From contig CAVNZM010000011.1 in NCBI GenBank assembly GCA_963693365.1, forward strand, positions 1,302,001 to 1,366,000: a stretch of 64,000 bases of DNA, in the 5' to 3' direction. The notes beneath the pieces were generated by a model that searched no databases, had not been told where the DNA came from, and saw only the letters and a list, made by a program, of their open reading frames with translations. The stretch is from Amoebidium appalachense. Lineage: Eukaryota > Ichthyosporea. The translations under genes were made by a program, and so were the position numbers. The first letter of the stretch is position 1. Each line of letters starts with the position of its first letter. Positions 39,791 to 64,000 of this stretch are shown one piece after another.

Positions 39791-41862
39791 GGGGGGGGGG
39801 AGAAGGAGGGCCGTGGGGGGATGATGGACAGGAGGGCAGACAGCAATGACACTCATCTATCCCCATATTTCATCATCCAGCAACTACAGCATCCAGATGG
39901 CATTAAGCCACAATTCTAAGCCCAAGAAGACACGGAAAATATGATCGCTTTGCATGAATAGAGACACACTTGCAGCATGACACCCACCTTGGTGTCCGGA
40001 TCACAAATGGACACAAACAGGCAGACGACATGCGCAGCCAGCTCAAACTGCTCCCTCGTGAACTCCCTCAGCACGGGGGTGCGCCCAAACGTCTTGCCAA
40101 TGGTCTTCATCCGCGACTGCAGCCGATGATACAGCGGCAGCGCACTCTGCAAAAACACGTGATTAGCCCCTCCCAGGGTTGCCAGTCTGAAATAAAGTGC
40201 CTGTAGAAGTGTGCTCACCGATAGCAAAGGTGCATAGGAGAGGTGTTTGTTAGTAGAATACACAAACAATGACTATTTCACACCAATCATTGTTGTGCTG
40301 TTGGACCCTACTTGAGGTCAAAAGCTACTATAATCAGTTCATAAATACACAATGGATACAACATATAAAGCAAGTTATCATGAAATCATCCCTTCATATC
40401 CCGTATCTTCGACATACTAATGCCAAACTGGAACGACATAACTCAAACCACACTGCTCCCATCGCACACCCCATACATCCACCACATAGAAAGGAGCTAC
40501 AGTAAGCATAAAGGGAATTCGCTCCAAGGCACAAACAGCTTGTTGAACAATACCTTGATTCCTTTTCGAACAGTCATCAAGTCCATCTGCAGCAGTTGGC
40601 GATTTGACACCCCTCTCCTCCCCCCGACTCTGAGCCGAGCAAACAGCTCGCCCAGTGGCTCTGCACCAACAAGAGAACAGAGTGCCGGCAGGGCCACAAC
40701 CTCCTCTGCCTCGATGGCTGCTGTGCCGATAGCCCGTGAAAGCAACCAGTAGCTGCATGCCTCCTGGCCCTGTCCCCACAAAACACCACATTAGATAACC
40801 CTTCAAATGAACCCCACCTTCAAAAGGCACGCAGAGGGCATACAATAGTCCAGATGAGAGCCTGCCCCCTCCTTCCCTCCCCCCCCCTCCCCCTCTTCCC
40901 CCCACACACCCATCTCTTCCACCACCACACACAGACCGCAAACATGTGTTCAAGCACCAGCAGGCAAAAAGCAACACCATCACATGACTATGGATGCAGC
41001 CAGCTGCATAGCTATAAAAGGCAACCAAGCAGCTTGACTACCTCTGGAATGTTGCTGGAGTCGGACAGTGCCAGCATCCGTAAAACCAAGAAGCTGCCAG
41101 CAAGTTCCTGATGCTGCACAGTGCCAACCTCCGTCTCCCCAACAACTCGCAAGCTACCCAGAAAGCTGTCCCAGCTGGTGTTTGCACGGTAGACCTCTGG
41201 GTACTGCTCTCTCAGGCAGGTCCAGAAGCCTTCGGGTCCTGCAGTAAAAGTTGTTGAGCAGGTGGAACACAAGTAAACATTCATAATATTTGCAGAGAAA
41301 GGCCAAGGTGTTCCGCAAACAAACATGATTCCGTGAATCAGAAGGTTATTTAGACAAGTCAGGTAAGACAAGAGAACCATGCCAAATGAGACAAGGAGGC
41401 AATCGTTCAAACCATTACCTGCATATTTCAGTGCGTGGCCACACGCCACAAATAGAGACATAATGGTCTGCTGTAGGCTCTCGCTGCGGGATAGGTCACG
41501 GAACGGCAGCCACAGGAGCGTGCTCTGCAGGTGAAAGGACAATTCGTAAGTCATGGGCAACACATCTGCATAACTACGCCAGCGTAAAAGTTCTTTTTTT
41601 GTGGTATTACTGAGAAGACACCTCTGGAGCTTTAACAGCAGTTTAAAAACCAAAAGACACAAGGAGTTCATGCACCCGAAAGCACAATAATACGACCATC
41701 GAAAGCTCGAGCGCACAAGCCATGGCAGTGGGCAACGTGCAAAGGAGCACTTACAAGTTTGAGCAAAGGATCGTCGCCTGGCAGGTCTCCGTATAAAGGG
41801 TGACATACTTCTAGACAGGGGAGCCTACGCGCGTTGACACGGGAGCCCTGTGAGGGCTGCAT
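36420..41862 (-). CDS. RRM protein with Cys/His zinc-finger-like cluster (possibly TTC3/DZIP3-like)
   Basis: Seven exons (41862-41755, 41524-41419, 41238-41042, 40769-40554, 40146-39988, 39243-38980, 38660-36420) total 3,291 nt and close in frame as 1,096 residues. The first five exons encode a helical N-terminal domain without a recognised family (for example TLLWLPFRDLSRSESLQQ, QNIPM after SICDPDTK). A long Pro/Ser/Thr-rich disordered part follows. In the 746-residue last exon, CMLC, ECTALC, AYHRGC and PCPTPDCWG form a Cys/His cluster that looks metal-binding. Near the C-terminus TLLVVHFPTG and NGAVMVHFAYRES fit the RNP2 and RNP1 strands of an RRM. TTC3/DZIP3-type ligases and RBM44 combine a helical domain, an RRM-like fold and such a finger; that link is inference. 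RNA binding is the safer guess. Confidence 0.75.
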
Positions 41863-44800
41863 CGCACCAGAACGGGGAGAACACGAGGAGGCGACATAAA
41901 GCCAGGTTGATGAGTGCTTTCCCTTCTACAATGCAGCGTCGTGGGTAGAGTTGAATCTATATCAAGACAAGTGCACCAGATGAAAGAATACGGCGCTAAA
42001 AGCAAAGGCTTCAGCAGCCAAGGAGAAGCTATCTAGCCTCGTAGTCTCAGAGAATAAGGAGGAGGCAGGGAACTTTCGCGAACTTGAAGGAAAACAAGAG
42101 GCTGTCACACAACGAAGACACAGCACGGCTTACAATCATCCAAACGCGTAATACTCATGCTTATACCATTCCACAGTTTTGCACTCATTACGTCTGTAAG
42201 TGCTGTCAAAACTTCCCAGGAAATACCAAGATAACTGGACAGCATTCGTTGGACCTGCGTTCGTTGGCTAACCTGTTCTCGTTATGTGACACAGACAGAC
42301 TGCCTCAGACTGCCCCAGTTTGTGCGACAACATCGGCCTTTGTAAAAAGAGGCATGAATTAGAAGCGAAATCCGATTGGCTCTCCAGAAATTGTTACAAA
42401 GTCTCCCTAGAATAAGGTGAGCCTGTGCGGGCCCGGGGGCCGCGGGGATCCAAATTTCAAGATTTTCAGGGTACTGCACTGCGCACTTTGTTTCGTAATC
42501 GGTTTGTGCCTCCCTTAATTAGTATGTTTGGGTTGCCGTCTGCTGTTTGTCGTATGGAGGAATTGTCTCTTCGTTTTTTTTTCCATTTAGTTAGGATACC
42601 TGATGGTCACCCTCTTTATGCTTTCTTCCCCCCCCCCTCCCTCCATCCCTCTTAAGCTTCCACCCCGATTCGCCAACGCCACTTCTGAATGTCCTCAGCC
42701 TACCCTCTTTCAACCTGATCCTTCCTCTCGCTATCTCACTCCCTCTTTCTTTTCTCTTCCTGTTTTTTCTGCCTTTTCGAGTTATTACCATACGCAGTGT
42801 AAGTTTCTTTCTCGTTCTGATAGAGAAATCAAAGGTAAAACTCAGTCGGCAGGTGTTATGTTCCTTAGGCAACACCGTACTGATCATTATCGCTTAATTT
42901 GGGAGCTTTGGCTGGATACATTTCTCCTGCTGTACGTATGGATACCACCCTAGTAGATAAGTCTGTATAGTGCTCTGATGTTGATATTGCCTGGGAAGTT
43001 GTGCAGTGGCGTTGTAATTCTTGTTTCCATCGCCGCTGGTGCCACTTTTGTGCTGAACGTTTTAATCGAAAGCATGTTGATAGGTGTGAGTTTTTATGTC
43101 GTGTTTTGCCTCTTTCCCTACGGGTGTCTGCTACACTGACTGGCAATGTGAACACTAAAACTTTTTGTTGAATTCTGTTGGTCGTCACATTGAGTATTTA
43201 TATGATTTTCACACAGTGTTCAGGTATCTTGGTATGCACTTGTTACTGGATAACTCGTGAAGTTTTCATTGCCTTCTCAGTATGCCGTGCATACTTGCTT
43301 GCTTATCTTTCCGTCGAATAAATCCAGTTTGCAAAAGAAGAAAAAAAATCTCAAGGACTCTAAAAAAAAGGAATAAGACGAGTATTTCCTGGGGAAAATG
43401 CCGATGTATAACTGGACAAGCCAAACTTTAATAATTAATGAAAAATGAATTGCCTAGCAATGCATGCCGTCAATATAAAGTAACAACAGTTGATACTTAA
43501 TAGTTAATAGATTCAAGTGAATTCATCCCTATCATGATCTACCAACGTTTAACTTTCAATTTTTGATTCTAGTTTGGCCTCTGAAAAAACAGAAACCCCC
43601 TGAATCTAATGTTATTTTTGTTGATCCAATCGCGTGGCCGTAAGTAGCCCCTTCCGCGAATCGCGTACAACTGAGGCCTGGGAATTAGTGAACGTCAACT
43701 TGTCAAGTTCGGCCTGCATGCCTATTACATTATTACGCACGTATTTCCCAACTTATTTTCCAAGTTATAGCTTCGTGATTTTTTATAATTTTTTTTTTTA
43801 TCTGTTTGAAAGAAATAATATAAGAATAGTTGTGTTGAACATGTACAGATGTACTGGGATCACGTTCCATCTTCGTAATCTACCTCGCTGGTAGCCATGT
43901 GAAATGTAGGAGGATTGTGTAATCCGACTGAGGATGGAAGGCTGGCAATATATTCAAATGCATAGTGGCGTCGCGATACTTTGTGAGGATTGAAAGCAGA
44001 ATCTAATATCAGTAGCCTTATTATTAATATAAGGTGAAGTAGAACGAAAGTTACCAGAACTAAGACCTAGCCTATTATCTAATAAGGAATAAAGGGCTTA
44101 AACGAATCCAATGGTGGCCGTTGAGTCATGCACCACATTTGCCGGAGGGTCAAGTATGCGGGATGTTAGCTATGACGTCACAAACCAGTTCAATTTGCTT
44201 GTGCTAGCCCGGGTCCAAGTGGTTAAAATGGCCTCAGCCCTTGTGTAGGCCTAACTTGTATCATGAAAGAAAACAACCGGAATACGGTAACATGAACCAA
44301 TAGTTACCATTGTCCTCTCTATCACGACGACAAAGCAAAGGATACTGTACATGTATTGATTAGGGAACCAGGACGAATTTGAACCAGCTTCACATACATA
44401 AATGAAGTGCCGTATGATATGTAAGAGAGGAAAGTGGTGCAATGCGGATATGAAGATATGAGAATATGAATGAAGCTTCAGGTGGGTAATATCTGGAAGG
44501 ACACAGCTTCGAATTAATTCAATGTGCGTTGGGACGTTGGAAGAGGCTCTGATATGCAGGATGCAGAGAAATTTATTCTGCAATTATACTTGTAATGTTT
44601 ATGGCTGAGTAGATGAAAGGCGCGCGAGACGCTTAAAAAAGCAGCCAGGAGCGAAGATATGTACAATTAATTATAAAAGTTTTACAAATAAAGCTTCAGT
44701 GCAGGGAACACGAAGCGCTGCAAAACAATACATGATGGGAGAACAAACCTCTATACCATGTTTAGTATGTACAGCAGTGCTACCAATACGCTAGATGGAA

Positions 44801-45093
44801 TAATTATCCTCTGCAGCCCACGCGACATGCGTACACACCTACATCTATCATCTCCCGGAAAGCCCCCCCCTCCCCTCCCCCTTTCCTCCCCAAATACACA
44901 CAAACACACCACAACCACAACCACCCTACCTTTCACAAAAGCACAACTCTCCTTGAGCTTCTTATCGAATCTCGTATTGCAGTACCACATGTACATCACA
45001 TGACAAGAACAGAAACGAACATAGATCATGCGACAATTGTCGAACTACCAATTGCGGCACCCAGGTCTGACACAGAGGTGCCGTCGTTAAGGT
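41863..45093. other. Spacer upstream of the RRM gene and downstream of the SDR gene
   Basis: It holds a degenerate LINE-like remnant (42425-43370, listed separately). 43,400-44,900 is AT-rich with no gene seen. The 5' flank of the RRM gene (41863-42100) has no clear TATA. Confidence 0.5.
42425..43370 (+). pseudogene. Degenerate LINE-like 3' remnant
   Basis: Open stretches in shifting frames follow one another: 42425-42655 (MFGLPSAVCRMEELSLRFFF), 42603-42953 (FLSRSDREIKG...HRTDHYRLIWELW), about 42971-43170 (WRCNSCFHRRWCHFCAERF then NRKHVDRCEFL) and about 43171-43260 (GRHIEYLYDFHTVFRYLG). A CxxC-x7-HxxxC spacing is typical of the C-terminal end of LINE ORF2 proteins. The stretch ends in A-rich sequence near 43338-43375. 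At least three frameshifts and stops make it non-functional. The family is inferred only from pattern. Confidence 0.4.
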
Positions 45094-46947
45094 TCATTTT
45101 TCACCCCCCAAGCTTTTAAGTTCATCATTACCATAAATGGCAACTTTCCCACCTGCCGTGGCCTTTTCCACGTCTCTTGCTATTGCTGTGCCCAACGTCT
45201 TCACTTTGATGGTATCGATGAAGTCTGCAACGTACAATCATGTGAGTGATAGTGCACCAATCGGGAAAAAATGACGTACAGCCGGGCATTTATGCGCGGA
45301 GACACCCGGACACATGTAACACTACCCCCCTTCCCCTCCCCCCCCCCCCCTCCCCCTCTTCCCTCCCTTCCTTACTCTCCTACACAAGTGTACACACGAA
45401 CCTGCACTCCTTTAAGTGCTGTAAACGACAATAGCAAGACAGGAACAACCACAAAACCTCCCCCACGCATGACGGTCGACGGTGTATTCAGACCCCTGTG
45501 CATTATGCATGCGACCCATACTCCTACCACTTTGGATAGACTTTTCCAAAAGGCAACACCCCCTCCTCCCCTTCCCTCCTTCCGCACCCCCCCTTCCCCC
45601 CCCCCCCCCCCCCCCCCCCCCATCCCCCCCCCCATAGGGCACACTCACTTACAACGCGTGGATATTCACTCATCCACCCATCCCCTCCCTTTCTCCTCAC
45701 CATAACCCCACTCAACAACCCACCCAACCACACCCACCTTCGCACAACCAAGCTGACTAACCCACCAATCCACCCGGGCGCATTCACACAAGAATGAAAA
45801 CCACCCGCCCCCCCCTCCCCCCCCCCCCCTTCATATATATACACACACACAACACAACATACACACGTACTCCGAAACATGCTCTCGACCCATCGTGAAT
45901 CCTCCCCTCAATCCAACGGCCCGGGGCGGTAAATGCTCAGATGGCTGAAGCCAAGTGCTTGAACCACCTCCTCCAGCTGTGTGCCAAAATTAGATACTTG
46001 CCCTATCTTTAGATCCGGTAAAAGGGGGGAGCTTCAGACTTGGATCCGAATCGAGTCTAGATGGAATAGAGTGTGTGCAAGCGTGTGTCTATAGCTAAGG
46101 GGGGGGGGAGGGGGGTAGGGAGAAGGAGGGAGAGGGAGACAGAGAGAGGTGCATGTGTTTGTGTGTGCGTAGGTGGGTGGGTGGATGGGTGGGTGCCACT
46201 GGGTGGGGTGGGGGGTGGGTGGGGGGGGGGGGGGGGGGGGGGGGGGGGAGAGAGAGAGAGAGAAAAAACAGGGACAGGAGAAGGAGAGGGAGACGAGGAG
46301 ATTGAGAGCAAGAGAGAGAAAGAGCGGGGGGAACGGGGGGGGGGGAGGGGGAGATTTTTTATGAACGCGGGCAAGCAGCCTTGGCACTTGGTCATGGATT
46401 GTGGCGCAGAGCGGTTTGGGGGGGAGGGGGGGGGGAGGGAGGAGAAGGGAGGGGAGGGGAGGGAGGGAGAGGAAGAAAGAAGGGGGAGAGGGGAAGGAAG
46501 GCGGGGGGAGGGGGGTGGGGAGGGAAGGGGGAGGAAAGTACCTCTCCCTTCGTCTGCCAGAGAAGAAACCACGAGTTTTTATTTGCTCGTGATGACGTCA
46601 CCAACCCAAACACCTGCACTCCACGTGCCTTGCAGATCTGCACGGGTGCAGTTTTACGGTTAGGGCAGCATGCACTTAAAACCCGTTTATGATACTACTG
46701 ATATCGTCTCTATCTAACCAATGTCCTGCATAGGCAACTCCTCCATCCATCAATAGGCCCGTGGGTCTTTATCAAACAGGTGGTTGGATATGTAATCTTT
46801 AGTCAAAAGAAATGACTAGATATGTTATGTTTGCCAGCATTTTCTGGAACGAAAAACACAGCAGGAGCTTGGTGGTGGTGATGGTGGTGGTGGTGTGGAG
46901 TGGTGTGTGTGCTTTGTGCTTTGTACTTTGTGCTTTGTACTTTGTGC

Positions 46948-47035
<88 letters not shown>

Positions 47036-47934
47036 CGCGCGCGTGTGTGTGGGTGCACGCGCGCGGATGGCTCTTGCCAAAATGTCCAAACGTCAAGCTA
47101 GTAGTTAATGTGAGTATGAGGAGAGAAGGTCGGGAGAGTAAGAGAGAATATGTGTGTGAAGCGTTAAAGAGTGTTCGCGCGTGCATGTGGGTGGACAGGT
47201 ATGTGGGTGTGTGTGCGCCATGCATGTGTGTGTGCATGCGGTAAGCACATGCAGGACCCACCTCTGCAAACTTTGAATTGATTCCAAAATCCACCTCCCT
47301 GAATTTCTCCTGCATCATACGGGCTTAGTGGTGTTCCCTCCACCCTTCCCCTTTATACAGCTGCACACACAAGCACGCAAGCAGGCGCACAGACAGACAT
47401 GCACGCACTAACCCGCAAACATACAAGTGGTATGTATCTGCAACTTGCTGCAGCCCTCGCTCTTTCCGCACTCACTTTCACTCTCTTACACACATGTACA
47501 CAGAAACACACCCTCCAAGCATCCACTCACATCCACCCTGGCTGTCTCGCTAACATACTTCCTCTGCTTTTTCTCTGTATATATAGTTCTCCATAGTTCT
47601 CTCTGTTTCCACGCACGCACGCAAGTCCGTCCTGCCCGCTCGCGTGCCCGCACACACACATCCCCCACCCCTTCAAATACACAAACACACAAAACGATTT
47701 GGTGAACACTACCCCCCACACTTTGCCCTACTTTCCCTTGCCCTACTTTTCTTGTTGTCTTCGGAAGAACCCCTGGCCTTCGGTCTAGTTTATCCCCGGT
47801 TGTAAAATTCAAATGTTGCAAAACCTTTTCCGCATCCACTCCCCCTCCCCCCCGTCCCCTTCAAAAAAAAATGGGCACACATAGTCACACAGAGCTACAT
47901 CCACAAAACCACACAAAACACAGGCCCAGCCTCC

Positions 47935-47965
<31 letters not shown>

Positions 47966-48304
47966 AAAAAAAAAAAAAAACACCCACCCACCCACCCTCT
48001 CTGCCCTCCCTCCCCATCCCACCCGCACACATACTACCGGCATGCACACACCGCTGATCCAGCATCCACCCAGTGTTGTCCCTGTGTGCACAGTCAGTTG
48101 GTCACTTCTGGTCCGCAGTGCCCACGAAATACCACCCCCAATCAAGTTGCTCCCTTTCTTCCCCCTCCTGCCCATACAGAGTCTTCATAGATTACATATT
48201 TCATTGCAGCAAGAGCCACAAGGTCTTCCAAACGTGAAACACACGTTTGACCCCCCCCCCCCCCCCCCCCCTACCCCCCCACCACCACCAAAAACCAAAA
48301 AAAA

Positions 48305-48341
<37 letters not shown>

Positions 48342-48383
48342 GAAAAGAAAAGAAAAAGGGGAAGAAAAAACATGGTCGACAAC

Positions 48384-48426
<43 letters not shown>

Positions 48427-48466
48427 ACACACACCCACCCACCACTACCACCACCATCACCACACA

Positions 48467-48518
<52 letters not shown>

Positions 48519-48752
48519 ACCAAACAAACAAACAAAAAAAGGGCCCCAAAGTTCCTGGCAATCAATGACCATAACTCCCAGAGGCAACTGATTTTCCGCT
48601 AAGTGAAATATGCAAACGACAACCACACAGAATCCGTGTTCACACAGTCTTTTCTACTCTCTGATGTTTCCCAGTTTGTTTTGATGATAGTAAGGAGAGT
48701 GAAGGGGCGGTTGAGAGAGCGGCAAGCTTGGTGGTGGTGGTGGTGGTGGTGG

Positions 48753-48799
<47 letters not shown>

Positions 48800-49580
48800 A
48801 GTGGGGGGGTGGGTGAGGAAGGTTAAGCAAGGTTACCGAGACAGCATATGGCGACATCTGGGCTCCCAAATGCGTCCGCATGGACATCCAGGTGGCCCAT
48901 GTCCACTACAGTCTGCACCAGGCGCCCACTGGCCTCGGCTGCTTTTACCTGAGGGGGTTGGGGGGGGAGGGGAGGGGGAGGTGGTGGTGGTGGTGGTGGT
49001 GGTGGTGGTGGTGGTGGTGGTGGTGGTGGTGGGGGGGGGGGGGGGGGGGGTAGAATGGACATTTACTACGAAGGGGGAGGGGGCGAGGGGCGGGGAGGGG
49101 GGGGCGGGATGGGTGCAGGGAAGGGGGGCAGAGGAGGAAGCCTCGGATTGGTCAGAAGGTGGGTGGGTGGGAAAGGGTGGTGTGGGTTGTGAGGGTTGTG
49201 TGTGTCGGTGGTCGAGTGCAAGTGTGTGGGTGTGCATGTAGGGACTGGGAAGGAACGAAAAATTGGCAAATAGGACTTGGTGTTAGGGAGTGGGTGGGTG
49301 GGTGGGTGGTGGTAATCGGGGTGGTTTTTGGAGAGGGGGGGACGGGGGGGGGGCAGAAGTGGATGCGGAAAAGGGGGAGGCGTGGAGGGGCAAGGAAAGT
49401 CAAGGGGGAGGGAGGTGGGAGGGGGGGGGGGGGGGGGGGGGGATAGGATGGAGAGAGAGAAACGAATATCATATTTAGCAAAAAGGGAATCAAGACACTT
49501 AAAGGGAACGGGGATTGGATATATAGTAACGCGTAATGAGCAGGCATGAGGATATCAATGTGGGGCTGTGTGTGTGCGTG

Positions 49581-49658
<78 letters not shown>

Positions 49659-50795
49659 TATGCGTGTGCAGGTTTACATATGCCAGAGAGGACGAAAGCC
49701 CGTGCCTGTGTATGTATCACTGTGGGCATACACCCATGTGTCTGTGCATGGGGTGTAGGTGTGTGTGTGTGTGTGCGTTGATGCATGTCTGTGTTCGCGC
49801 ACACGCACATGCATGCACACTCACACGAGTGTGCATGGACACGGGCGTGCATGCATGCACGCATGATGGCATGCATGTAAGCATAAGTGCACATGTCAGC
49901 AAAGCCCCCCTGTTATGCTCGATCGTATCTCTGTTTCTCCCTTATTTTTGTTAATGTGTTCGTGCTTGTGAGGATGCATGTCTGGGCTTGTTGGCGCGTG
50001 AGTTTGGGGGTAGGGTTTAGGTGTTTTTCTTTTCTTTTTCTTGGTGGGGTGGGGAGGGCGAGGAGGGGGCGGAGGGGGGAGGGGGAGGGGGGGGGGGGAA
50101 GAGGGATGTTACAACACTGTGCTGAGGTCATCAACCTCCCTCCGACCCAGCATGGTCACGGTGGAAAAGGCAGGGGACTTGAGTAGCTCCGCCACCACCC
50201 ACTAGAGCATGGAAGGGGACGGAGGGCCGGGGTAGTGGTGGTGGTGCTGGTGCTGGTGGTGGTGGTGGTGTGGGGGTGGGGGTTGAAGGGGGGGGGAGGG
50301 GGGGGAGGGATGGGGGACGGACGGAGGGGGGGGGGGGGGGGGGAGGGGGGGAAGGGGGGGGGGGGGGGGGGGGGGGGGGGAAGCAGTGGGATTAATTGAT
50401 AAGGGGAAGGCGAATCTCAGCAAAGGGACAATCTAAATCTAACACGGCTTCTTCAATTCCATTCTCCATTGTGTAGATGTGACAACATTGAAACGCACGT
50501 CAGTGTCGTCACAAAGCCTCACACACTCTCTGTGCGTCCTCTCCGCCCCCTTCCCCCCCCCCTCCGTTTCCCCTCCCTCCTCCCCGGGGAAAAGGGGAAA
50601 GGGGGGGGAGGTGTGTGTGTGGGGGGGGAAGGGGGGAGGGGGTAGAGGGGAGGGGAGGGGAAGGGGATGGGGAGTGGGGGTTAGGGGGTGGGTGGAGGGG
50701 GGGGGGGGGGGGGGGGGGGAAGAAGGGGGGTAGACATACTTTGCCGATGGCACCGGTTCCACTATGATCACCACCTTTCTACCCTGGCCACTCAT
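45094..50795 (-). CDS. TIP30/HTATIP2-like short-chain dehydrogenase, with two apparent one-base indels
   Basis: Nine exons: 50795-50740, 50201-50118, 48948-48837, 48081-48052, 47309-47262, 46637-46542, 45976-45918, 45495-45458, 45224-45094. In order they give MSGQGRKVVIIV with a shifted GTGAIGK dinucleotide loop, WVVAELLKSPAFSTVTMLGR, DAFGSPDVAICCLG, GTT...DAGSA, EKFREVDFGINSKFAE, ARGVQVFGLVTSSR...TKGE, LEEVVQALGFSHLSIYRPG and a C-terminus KVAIYGNDELKSLGG. These align collinearly with HTATIP2. The frame closes at about 217 residues if exon 1 gains one G and exon 4 loses one. The family's catalytic YxxxK appears as LxxxK (LWQTK), so enzyme activity is doubtful. The 45495-45458 exon is the least certain. 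Confidence 0.7.
46900..47060. repeat. TTTGT(G/A)CT repeat followed by (TG)n and (CG)n
   Basis: TGCTTTGTACTTTGTGCTTTG units at 46910-46952 run into a TG tract of about 75 bp and GCGCGCGCGCGC. Confidence 0.95.
49576..49658. repeat. (TG)n microsatellite
   Basis: A pure TG tract in an intron of the SDR gene. Confidence 0.95.
50740..50795 (-). other. First exon of the SDR gene with a displaced dinucleotide-binding loop
   Basis: The ATG frame reads VVIIV and then leaves the expected frame. The bases right after it encode GTGAIGK in another frame, directly before a GTATGT donor. The exon is 56 nt, and 57 would keep phase 0 with the next exon. One missing G in ATAGTGGAACC explains both facts. Confidence 0.65.
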
Positions 50796-51164
50796 GTTGC
50801 TGTTGTGTTTGTACAATTTTGTATATTCACCAGCGCTGCATTAGGGAGCGTTTTAAGCAATACTTGACGCTCACCGAAGGTTTTAGTTGAAAGACGTAGG
50901 CGAAGGGCCCATACACTCTCCCATACACACGCCCACAATGAAGTCATCCTTCTATGAGACTCGTTCTGTATGACTGACAAATTGACTCCCTGGGTACGGG
51001 ATTTGGCAGCCGAGAAAAAAATCGTTCAGTTCACTCCGGCCGGCCACTGTTTGGCAGCAGCCTACCTGGCATGAAGCCAAAAGATCCCTAAGATTAGGCG
51101 CACACATTCAGCCCTTCCGCGTACTCCCGTCTGTTACCGTTGGTCACTAGGTGCGAGGAGAAAG
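50796..51164. promoter_or_regulatory. Short divergent promoter region between the SDR and DDHD genes
   Basis: Only 369 bases separate the two start codons, which point away from each other, so the promoters must overlap or abut. It is free of homopolymers and microsatellites, unlike most of the window. No TATA box is obvious; TTCAGTTCACTCC near 51024 is a possible initiator. Confidence 0.55.

Positions 51165-64000
<12,836 letters not shown>

Noticed and set aside
44251-44583. Minus-strand frame of 110 codons
   Set aside because: No splice context, no recognisable domain, in AT-rich spacer; consistent with chance.
46034-46572. Pro/Ser-rich minus-strand frames between exons of the SDR gene
   Set aside because: The exons at 46637-46542 and 45976-45918 join in phase and align without gap to HTATIP2, leaving this stretch as intron.

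Overview
This is a eukaryotic nuclear window: every real gene is split by many GT-AG introns, there is an intronless tRNA-Ser, an LTR mini-retrotransposon and very dense microsatellite DNA. The families present (Munc13/UNC13, a WWE-DDHD phospholipase of the SEC23IP/DDHD1 group, a TIP30/HTATIP2-type short-chain dehydrogenase, Pmp-like beta-helix surface proteins) point to a protist or simple animal relative; the species cannot be fixed from the sequence alone. Introns and spacers are full of C/G homopolymers (up to 57 bases), (CA)n, (GA)n and C-run/A-run composites, so most long open frames here (poly-Pro, poly-Gly, Thr-His, Cys-Val, Ser-Leu, Arg-Glu) are translated repeats and not genes.

Layout. 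(1) <1-14,286, minus: 5' part of a Munc13/UNC13-like gene, 21 exons placed; about 474 residues of N-terminal region, one C2 domain, then the start of the MUN region, running off the left edge. (2) 17,366-24,951, minus: six-exon type II membrane protein with an extracellular Pmp-like beta-helix. (3) 29,099-33,948, plus: its paralogue, head to head with gene 2 and with the same six exons and the same phases. (4) 36,420-41,862, minus: seven-exon, 1,096-residue protein with a Cys/His zinc-finger-like cluster and a C-terminal RRM. (5) 45,094-50,795, minus: nine-exon TIP30-like SDR of about 217 residues with two apparent one-base indels. (6) 51,165->64,000, plus: DDHD-family phospholipase with a Pro/Gln-rich N-terminal half and a WWE-like region, running off the right edge. 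A tRNA-Ser(AGA) gene lies inside an intron of gene 6.

Mobile and repeated DNA. Intron 3 of gene 2 carries a complete miniature LTR retrotransposon (21,828-23,085) with a 5-bp target duplication, 7-bp LTR ends, a copia-type half-tRNA-iMet primer site and a polypurine tract, but no coding capacity. Its two LTRs differ mainly by 13 versus 6 copies of a 13-bp unit. A second, undescribed interspersed repeat of about 320 bp, often 5'-truncated and ending in a C-run (once C-run plus A-run), occurs in introns of genes 1 and 6. A degenerate LINE-like 3' remnant lies at 42.4-43.4 kb.

Functionally, three genes relate to membranes and secretion (Munc13-like tethering/priming, SEC23IP/DDHD1-like lipase, two surface beta-helix proteins), but nothing indicates that they work as a cluster. 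Exon boundaries below were placed by eye from splice consensus, reading phase and family similarity. For genes 2 to 5 the summed exon lengths close in frame (genes 3 and 5 only after the noted one-base corrections).
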